From: Epiperipatus broadwayi
Taxonomy: Eukaryota > Onychophora > Udeonychophora > Euonychophora > Peripatidae
Direction of reading: 5' to 3'
Length of the DNA stretch: 64,000 nt
NCBI GenBank assembly: GCA_028023455.1
Contig: JAQFVV010012442.1
Location: 496,001 to 560,000, forward strand
Shown here: positions 54,431 to 64,000 of the stretch, piece after piece
How positions within the stretch are numbered: the stretch's first letter is position 1
Layout: each line of letters begins with the position of its first letter
Made by a program: the position numbers and the translations under genes
The notes under the pieces: model-generated
The model's database searches: none
Told to the model about the DNA's origin: nothing
The model's input: only the letters and a program-made list of their open reading frames with translations

Positions 54431-54927
54431 ATCATTTATTTTTACACATATATGTGGTCACAGATTGGTTAGCTGTGAAAGGTTAGAATGTCTTACCTCA
54501 ATATTTTTATAATTACATTAACTTTAGTATAGACAATATACATGAATTTACATATTACATATTTAGCCTGTACTCTGCTCATCCATCTTCTGTATAAAAA
54601 ATTGACATATTAAGGTCTTATGTGGGAGGGCAAGATTGAATTAAGATCAACATTGAAATATTAATGTAATTTATCACCCAGTTGTTGACTTTTGTGATCA
54701 AGTTGTAACAACAGTAAATTAATATTTAAAAATCTTTAACATGGATAAACCCACAAAATCTGTCTTATATATATGTTGAATAAAATAAATTCATACATGA
54801 TGTTGCTTAACATGACAAGCATATAGTTATAAATTAAAATAATTAGTGTGTTAATTGCTCTAACAAACTCTATTGATAAATGCTGCAAGAGAAAGCATTT
54901 AAAATCTCTATCTAGGAACTATCCCCA

Positions 54928-54969
54928 TCCCCAAACCACTTTCAAGCTATTGATTATTCTCAGTAAAGC
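54928..54969 (-). ncRNA. Hammerhead remnant C3
   Basis: Minus strand: CTGAGAA (core G changed to A), then a degraded stem II, GAAA and TGGGGATGGGGA. The core change predicts no activity. Confidence 0.4.
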
Positions 54970-55438
54970 AAGAAGAGATTTCAGACACAAGATCTAAAAT
55001 ATCAACTCAAAGCCAGCACTTATATGATACTTTATTATAAATAGCCATTATGTAATTTTCAGATACTTATATAACTTCAAATCCAGCAGTCTAAGTTAAA
55101 TAGCTCTAAAGGTTTATAAAATCTTCAGTCACATCATATATTAATATTCTTAGAAATATAACATCATGCAAGACTTGCTAACTAAAATAAAGATCATCCT
55201 AATAGCTCTAACAAGCTTAATCAATAAATGCTGCAAGAGAAGACATTAATAGTTTTGCTAAGGCTATTAATATTTGATATGGATGAATGTTTTTTATACT
55301 CATATAACTATTTAGTTATATGGCTGGATTTGAAGACATTGTTGTTTTAAATATCAAATTTGGTATTCAATAGTTAAGTATAAATTAAGTTCTGGATTTG
55401 AGTTGTTATTTTATATCTAGTGTCTCAAATATCTTAGT

Positions 55439-55481
55439 GCCTCACTAAGGACATCCAATAGTTTGAAACTGTTATTGGGAG
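55439..55481 (+). ncRNA. Hammerhead remnant C4
   Basis: CCTCA, CTAAGGA (invariant G changed to A), a degraded stem II, GAAA, CTGTTAT and TGGGAG. Stem I still pairs in part; predicted inactive. Confidence 0.4.
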
Positions 55482-55590
55482 TAGGGATAGTTTCCATATA
55501 AACATGTTAACTCTTTTCTTGCTACATTTATTGATAAAGTTTATTAGAGCTATCAGCATGCTCATTATTTTTGTAACCATATGTTTAACC

Positions 55591-57668
55591 ATGTGTATTA
55601 AATATATTTTAAAGCATTAAAATATTTTGTAAATTTATAATAAATGTCTATATCTATACTATTATAATAAAATGCCTAAATTATGTGTTTCAATAATATG
55701 ACTTAATTTAATTTTGAAATAATTTAATTTGCCTATTTAGGTAGCAATCATCTAAAATATCTTAAATTGCTTAATGCTTACTTGAAATAATAAAATTAAT
55801 ATTTTGAAAATAAAGAAGAGTTAATCTATTGGTTAATATGCTCAAATAAATTTAATAGATACTGTTGTTCTATGCTGCCTGAAATAGTTAAATTTCTTGG
55901 GATTTTTACTTGTTAATTTTTAAAATAAATATTGCTGTTGTAATAGTTTTGATTTATTTAATATCAGTTGTTTGTGAGAGTATTTAAAATTAAGTGTTAA
56001 AATAGTAACAATAACTGCCTGAGATTACTGCTAATTTTAATTGGTTTAAATGTCAGTCCATAATTAATTTCTCTATGTATTAAAATGGCTATATTTAATG
56101 AACATGTGTGTGTACAGCATACATATGAAATGTTGTAGATAATAAGATTTATCAAAGGTAATAAGTATATTTTACAATTCAATACATTTATTATAATGTT
56201 AAAAAATATTAGTGAGAATAAATTGCTAAGAGTTCAATAAATTAAAAATATTATATTTTATAAAAAGAGTGTTTACTTTGAAAATCAATTAATAATTTTA
56301 TAAAATAATTGATTTGGTTATTATTTACACTTGATAAAATATCATTAATTAATGAGTTCATTTATTGTCTAAACATCACATTATCAAATTATCTGACTAT
56401 GACATACAAATGTTAATGTCAGATTCAATAATTTGCTATTGATTTCAGTATTGTAATGTACACCTTAAAATGATTGGTTTTTATAAAAATGAAATGCAGA
56501 GTAGATATTTGTGCATAGATGTAAAAAAGTGTCACACTTTATCCACTCTTAAAATGTATTGACAATGAAATGTGCTCTTAAATTTTCACTTCAAATTTTA
56601 ACTGTTTATTCATTTTAAACTAAATTGTTTGGTTATTATTTAACTATTTTTTTGAAAAAATGTAAATTTAAATGTTTAAGTTGTATTATAGTATATTCAT
56701 GATGTAGTAGAGAATTAGTATGTCATCCATGCAGTATTACTCCTGAAATTAGATGTTCTACTAATTTATCAAATAATAATTTAATAATATTCTAAAAGGT
56801 ATAATATATTTGAAATAAGTCTTATAAAGAAAACTATCTTATTTCATTGTATATAACATTAGTTAATTACTAAACTTTGCTATAACACTATCTCCAGCAA
56901 AATTTAATTAATGTTTAATTAGTTATTAATACTAATTATTGTTAATAACATAGTCAAATTACATATTTTAGCTTGGGTATAGAATAATTGATTTGTATAA
57001 AAATATTAAGCCTATAAAAAAAGTTACAATTATTTAAATTTGTCTCAAAATTATCATAATATCAAATTTATGAAAACAAACATTTTAATTATCATAATTT
57101 ATAAACAATATACAGATTGTTTCATTTTAATATAAATAATATAATTATTCTAATCAAGTTTGCTTAATTATTTATTTATATGAATATTTTTTTAAGTTTT
57201 TGATTGCTTCTAACATATTATTATAATTAGAAAAGGAATTAACATAATTTTTGTTTATGACAGAAGACATAAAAGAATAAAACTTTAGAAATAGCAATTT
57301 TAAACATAAAATTATCATTCTGTTCATTGTTTCTCAGATTTTTTCTACTATTAAAATGTGTTTTAAAAGAAACTGTTGGCTATTAGAATTATTTATAATC
57401 AATTTATGTTATTTTATATTTGCAAAATTATTGTAAACTTTTTCTCAAAATATTTCTGTGTATTTATGTCTCTGTTCTATTTCAATTAAGAACCATGTAT
57501 GTTTTTCTATATTAATTCTAGAAAGAACCAAATCTCTGAAAAGAGATAGGGTTCATAATAATAAAAAATATTAAGTTTTAATCTCTTTAAAAATATTTTT
57601 ATAGTTTTCATATATATATATATATATTTATATATTTAAAATTATTTTAACCATAGCTTAAATATTAC
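55591..57668. other. AT-rich DNA without a recognised feature
   Basis: A short TA run is at 57611-57627. Nothing else recognised. Confidence 0.55.
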
Positions 57669-60155
<2,487 letters not shown>

Positions 60156-60164
60156 AATTTTAAA

Positions 60165-60757
60165 TATTGAACTCTTTGCTAATAAAATTTTAAAGGTTGG
60201 TTATGATAAAAACCAAATCTTGCATACAGTAAATTCATTTAATAATAAAAAAGTGTTTGCAGTGTTACTTTAGATAATAAATAAGTGGAATCTAAATTAA
60301 TTAAGAATATATTTAAAGAAAAGTATAATATTTCATTTTGTGTTCCTCCAAATGTTAATCGATTGATTAATAATTCTAAGAGTATAATTCGTAAATTGCA
60401 AAGAAGTAATATAATTTATCAAATTTCATGTGGATATCAGAAATTTTACATCGATGAATCGAGATATTCTGCGGAAAAAAGATTGAAGGAGCATCAATCA
60501 TTATATAATCAAATTAAAAATAATTTAAATAGTCAATTTAATGCAGCTTCAGTATTCTTTGACCATGAAAAAACTTGTGATTATTAGTTTTCATTTAATA
60601 GAAATGAAATAAAAATATTAATGGAAGAAAGAAATCATAAAAAGAGGAAAATTAGAGAAGCAATATTAATTGATAAATACAAGAACGATCATTTTTATAT
60701 AATACCTTTATTTGTTAAAATGATTGTTCTTAACTTATATTTATTGATATAAAAATA
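60165..60757 (+). mobile_element. Penelope-like element, 5'-truncated copy (right arm of inverted pair)
   Basis: The plus-strand copy begins at about 60165 with the same point of the element as the left arm. 60211-60290 gives KNQILHTVNSFNNKK and 60285-60587 gives NISFCVPPNVNRLINNSKSI, IIYQISCGYQKFYID (norm FYIG), RYSAEKRLKEHQSLYNQIKN and FDHEKTCDY. After a stop it continues ILMEERNHKKRKIREAIL. These are the GIY and YIG-like blocks, the arginine helix and the acidic block of a PLE endonuclease. The YIG glycine is lost. No hammerhead core was found in its 3' part, which is cut by the Tigger-like element. Confidence 0.8.
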
Positions 60758-60759
60758 TG

Positions 60760-61573
60760 TACACCTGGGTCTCTTTTTATATGGACTTATTTAACACGAT
60801 TTTGATTCCATTTTTCACGGAAGTCGAACTTTACGCGATTCCATGTTTTACCGAACTTCAATAATGCGCTATTAGATACAGAAGAAAATGTAAAAATAGA
60901 TAATGAAACAGAAGTGGAACCTGTTCCTTTCACTGCAAAAATGATTCGAGGTCTTCAACTTTTTAATCAGTTGGCAAATTATTTTCTTATACAAATGACA
61001 CTAATCATGAACATACTCTTACATTCCAATGAGAGCTAAATGATTGTATGTCTGGATATCCCATTCATAAACAATTAATAAAATCATCATCTCAAAGATT
61101 AATTACTAATTACGTTTTCACTAGAAAACAATTAATACAACATGAGAGTGACATTGGCGCTAGTTGTACTTTCTCTTGTGGAGAATCTGTTTTTTTACCA
61201 ATTTGCAAACTAACCTGTTTAATGGCAAATAGTGATAATAATTAAAACGGGTATAAAAAATGTAGATTATGCATAAAAATATATCGTTTTGAATAAAATT
61301 AAATATTATAGTTAAAAAAAGTTTGTCTTGTAAAAATTTTGTTCAAAATTGAAATTTTTTATTGGTCATATTTTATTTCCTTATTTTATTTTTTTTTTTT
61401 TGCGCGAATTTTAAAGTAATTTTATGTTGGTGCTTTGCTTTTACATGAATTTTGAAAAATCACAGGCCACATCCCCCCTTTTCCAAAGTAAGTTACGTCT
61501 ATTTTTTGCGTGATTTTGTTTGCGCGTGTTTTCTGAGGAACCTATCTATCGCGTAAAATGAGACCCAGGTATA
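60760..61573 (+). mobile_element. Pogo/Tigger-like DNA transposon remnant with TIRs and TA target duplication
   Basis: The left end TA-CACCTGGGTCTC (60760-60773) is the inverse of the right end GAGACCCAGGTA-TA (61560-61573), apart from the outermost base. The flanking TA dinucleotides fit the TA target duplication of pogo/Tigger and Tc1/mariner elements. Just inside the ends are 'tttacgcgatt' and 'tatcgcgtaaaatg' stretches, as is usual near Tigger-type termini. At about 814 bp it is internally deleted. It sits directly at the 3' end of the right PLE arm. Confidence 0.75.
60870..61060 (+). pseudogene. Tigger-like transposase C-terminal remnant
   Basis: From 60871 the plus strand reads EENVKIDNETEVEPVPFTAK and MIRGLQLFNQLANYFL, then in the next frame NDTNHEHTLTFQ and ELNDCM. 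This resembles the C-terminal end of Tigger/jerky-type proteins (helix, then 'Dpn.ErslkF...L'). DDE catalytic residues are not present in the remnant. Only the tail of the gene survives. Confidence 0.5.
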
Positions 61574-62175
61574 CTTCATAACAATGTTAATCATTTATTC
61601 ACTTATGCATTATTGCTATTAGACTATTTGGATTAGTATAAACAATGTAGTGTCATGTCATAGAAAATAATAATATGTGGATTTAAAAATATTTTAATCT
61701 CTTACCTCAAGTTCACATCATCCCTTTCCCATATTAACTTTTCTTAACTGATATTTAAATCTTTACTAATCATAAATATAAATAAAAATATTTTAAAATA
61801 TTAATTATCTTTTATTATTCATTTTTTAATAAAATGAATATGATAATAAATGAAATGAAATTAACTTTTCTTAATTATATTTTTCAAAAAACTTAAATGG
61901 TATGTATAAATGTTAATACAATAATCTCAAATGTTCCTTGCGAATGAAACTCCTTCACAGAAGAAATTCTTGATTCCTTCGTTGTTAGACATTAAAAAAA
62001 TATTAGGATATCCTAAGTTGACATTTAGTTTCCTCTTTATATGTAGAATATACAGTTCCTTTATTAACAATTATATTTCCATTTTGAAGATCTATTTTTT
62101 ATAATTTTAAGGCATTCATAATTCCATTTTTAAGATCTATTTTTTTTATAATTTGAAGGCATTCAGCAAAAGATG

Positions 62176-62178
<3 letters not shown>
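61574..62178. other. AT-rich DNA without a recognised feature
   Basis: A short direct duplication ('aagatctattttttataattt.aaggcattca') lies at about 62087-62165. Nothing else recognised. Confidence 0.55.

Positions 62179-62265
<87 letters not shown>
62179..62265. repeat. (TA)n array
   Basis: About 87 bp of TA. Confidence 0.98.
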
Positions 62266-62270
<5 letters not shown>

Positions 62271-62857
62271 CACAAGTGCATTTTATCTACCCCATGATAA
62301 ATTGGTGTTCTACCCACTTTGCATTTTTTTTATAATGTAAAGTACATTAAATTTAATTGAAGTTTTTATAAACATGTTCTTTTTTTTTGAAATGCAGTTT
62401 ATATTTTAGAATATGGAATTCAAACAATTTTTATAGAACACAAAAATATATTCCAATTACTTTCTTTAAACAAATATTAGAAATTTCTTCTAATGAGTAT
62501 TAAATTGTTCAAAATATAGATGTTATCTTATAATGTTCTTTTAAATTGAAGATATTATAATTTTTTATGAGGATATAGCTGACAAAAAATAGAATCCCTA
62601 GTCTTCTAATAAAAAGAATAGAATTAATATATTATATCTTGCTCCATCAACTTGCTGAAGCATACACATTCTACATTGTTGCAATAACAATTCAATATTA
62701 ATACACCAAGTTAATTTTATTTCCTTTAATTCTATAAACTATGTGAATTCAAAGGTCATTTATCACCTTGTCAACCATATTTTGTTAAAGTCTTTATTCA
62801 TTTTAAAGAATGAAAATTAGTAACTTACTAAATTGTTGATTATATGTATGTATTAGT
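62266..62857. other. AT-rich DNA without a recognised feature
   Basis: Nothing recognised. Confidence 0.55.
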
Positions 62858-62901
62858 ATATATATATATACTCCTACAATGTATATATATATATATATAT
62901 A
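62858..62901. repeat. Two short (TA)n runs
   Basis: TA runs at about 62858-62872 and 62880-62901. Confidence 0.95.
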
Positions 62902-62989
62902 TTGATTACTTATTTTTTCCAATAACCACATGATTAAAAATAATTAAATGTCTGTATAGTGAGGCAAATATTTCGACTTTGAGATTAAA

Positions 62990-63340
62990 TTCAATGTGGA
63001 AGCTCTTCCTACATATATCATTTTGTTCAGTAGACTATTAAGTTTCAATAGATTAGTAAGTTCTAAAATAAGTGAAATATGTTTATCATGTTATAGATAA
63101 GAAGAAACAATAAAACATTGTCTACTCATTGTCTAGTTGTATAAAGTAGAACATTCTTACAAGGACAATCATCAAATTATCAACCCCTCCATTTCCATAT
63201 TAATAATTGGCTTAAATGGGTTACTTTCAAAAATAATAATTATTATATTTTTTTTTATTTTCCACTTAATCGTTTCTGAGATGCAACTTGTACTTCAGTC
63301 TGACATTTCCAAAGTTATCACCTCTTTTTTATAATAAACT
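62990..63340 (+). pseudogene. Possible LINE C-terminal fragment (zinc-knuckle-like)
   Basis: The plus strand near 63070-63155 reads ISEICLSCYR, a stop, EETIKHCLLIV, a stop and LYKVEHSYK. This resembles the 'C..C...ETieHlL..C..Y..eR' tail of jockey/I-type LINE proteins. It is short and broken, and no reverse transcriptase part adjoins it. Chance similarity is possible. Confidence 0.35.
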
Positions 63341-63681
63341 AGAGAAAAGTAAAATACCTGTTCAAATTAAGGCACCTCATGACATTTTTGCAACCACATA
63401 GAACTTATTCTCACTTCTTCTAGCGCTGTAATCATTGAATTCTATCTATAGTAATTTAAAATATGTTTCTGTCTTTTGTAAATATATTATGTTAATAGTA
63501 ATGTATTTATGACATGTACAAAATCTATGATAATCCATACATCAACAATATACTTACTATGTAATCTAATAATTATTAAAATATAATCATTGTTATCATA
63601 AAAGATGTTGTGGACATGGTAGTGGTTGTGGTGGTGTTAGCATTAGTAGAAATAGTAGAAGTTACAGGAGGAGAAGAATGG
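63341..63681. other. AT-rich DNA without a recognised feature
   Basis: Nothing recognised. Confidence 0.5.
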
Positions 63682-63808
<127 letters not shown>

Positions 63809-64000
63809 CAGCAGCACAACCAGTAATTTCATAAATAAAATTGTTTCTAAAAGTTAAAATATTATAAAATTCATAGTATCATAAAAGAAGTAGTCACATA
63901 ATTTCTTGCAGATTTACTACATATTCCACTATACATTGCTAAATTGTAACTCTATATATTTTTTTTGAGATTACAAAAGAGAAAAATGCTTATCACCCAA

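Larger units (their letters stand above)
53600..54545. mobile_element. Retrozyme-like repeats, family D, inverted arrangement
   Basis: 53600-54175 resembles the minus strand of the D unit ('gagttggaa' and 'gctgaagagttgg' on the minus strand near 53890, core-like motif at 53732, and a second 'taattacattaaatttact' end near 54100). 54176-54545 is plus-sense ('gaagcttatccattaaagtttgaggatttttt', motif at 54391, end 'ataattacattaactttag'). TA and CA arrays are embedded (53756-53816, 54297-54364). Degenerate and without ORF. Confidence 0.45.
54845..55590. mobile_element. Retrozyme-like repeats, family C, inverted arrangement
   Basis: 'gctctaacaa' and 'ataaatgctgcaagagaa' occur at about 54858 and 55203 (minus-sense units, period about 346). 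The inverse ('tattgataaagtttattagagctatcagcatgctc') is at about 55530-55565 in plus-sense orientation. Hammerhead remnants are at 54928-54969 (minus) and 55439-55481 (plus). The sequence shares 'agcatgctc' and the 'ggggatgggga' stretch with family C at 9.9 and 17.4 kb. Confidence 0.5.

Overview
The window is nuclear DNA from an AT-rich invertebrate animal (about three quarters A+T by eye). The basis is the retroelement families present (RTE-type LINE, Penelope-like elements, a Merlin/ISXO2-type and a pogo/Tigger-type DNA transposon), more than two dozen (TA)n arrays, and the absence of any dense coding. Heavy (TA)n together with RTE, Penelope and ISXO2-like elements recalls cephalopod mollusc genomes, but that is a guess. 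I found no intact host gene, rRNA, tRNA or CRISPR array, and no intact transposon ORF. All protein-like stretches are decayed mobile-element fragments.

Layout: 0.3-8.1 kb is a nest: a decayed Penelope-like element (PLE, minus), a two-unit hammerhead repeat array (family B, minus), an inverted PLE terminal fragment (plus) and an RTE-type LINE (plus). 9.8-17.6 kb holds two solo hammerhead repeats (family C), a hairpin repeat, a Merlin/ISXO2-type transposase pseudogene and a ~328-bp tandem repeat. 17.6-28.5 kb is almost featureless AT-rich DNA. 28.7-31.9 kb is a second, better preserved copy of the same RTE-type LINE (minus). 33.85-34.66 kb is a tandem pair of family D repeats. 34.7-43.3 kb is mostly unexplained AT-rich DNA with long trinucleotide arrays. 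43.4-45.5 kb is the best preserved object: an array of ~400-414-bp units (family A), each with a hammerhead ribozyme motif, arranged head to head. 48.1-49.6 kb is a second LINE clade (minus). 53.6-55.6 kb holds inverted D and C repeats. 59.4-60.8 kb is an inverted pair of 5'-truncated PLE copies, one with a hammerhead-like motif in its 3' region. It is followed by a pogo/Tigger remnant at 60.76-61.57 kb.

Main result: at least four related groups of short tandem repeats (A-D, period about 345-465 bp) carry type I hammerhead ribozyme motifs. The core is CUGANGA, stem II, GAAA, a very short stem III, then the cleavage site, with stem I closing the two ends. Family A motifs are complete and stem I covaries between families A and B. 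Hammerheads with short stem III are known from Penelope-like elements and from 'retrozymes', small non-autonomous retroelements that make circular RNAs. Here the repeats sit beside PLE copies and TA arrays, so PLE machinery may mobilise them. That link is inference; the motifs, periods and inverted layouts are read directly from the sequence.
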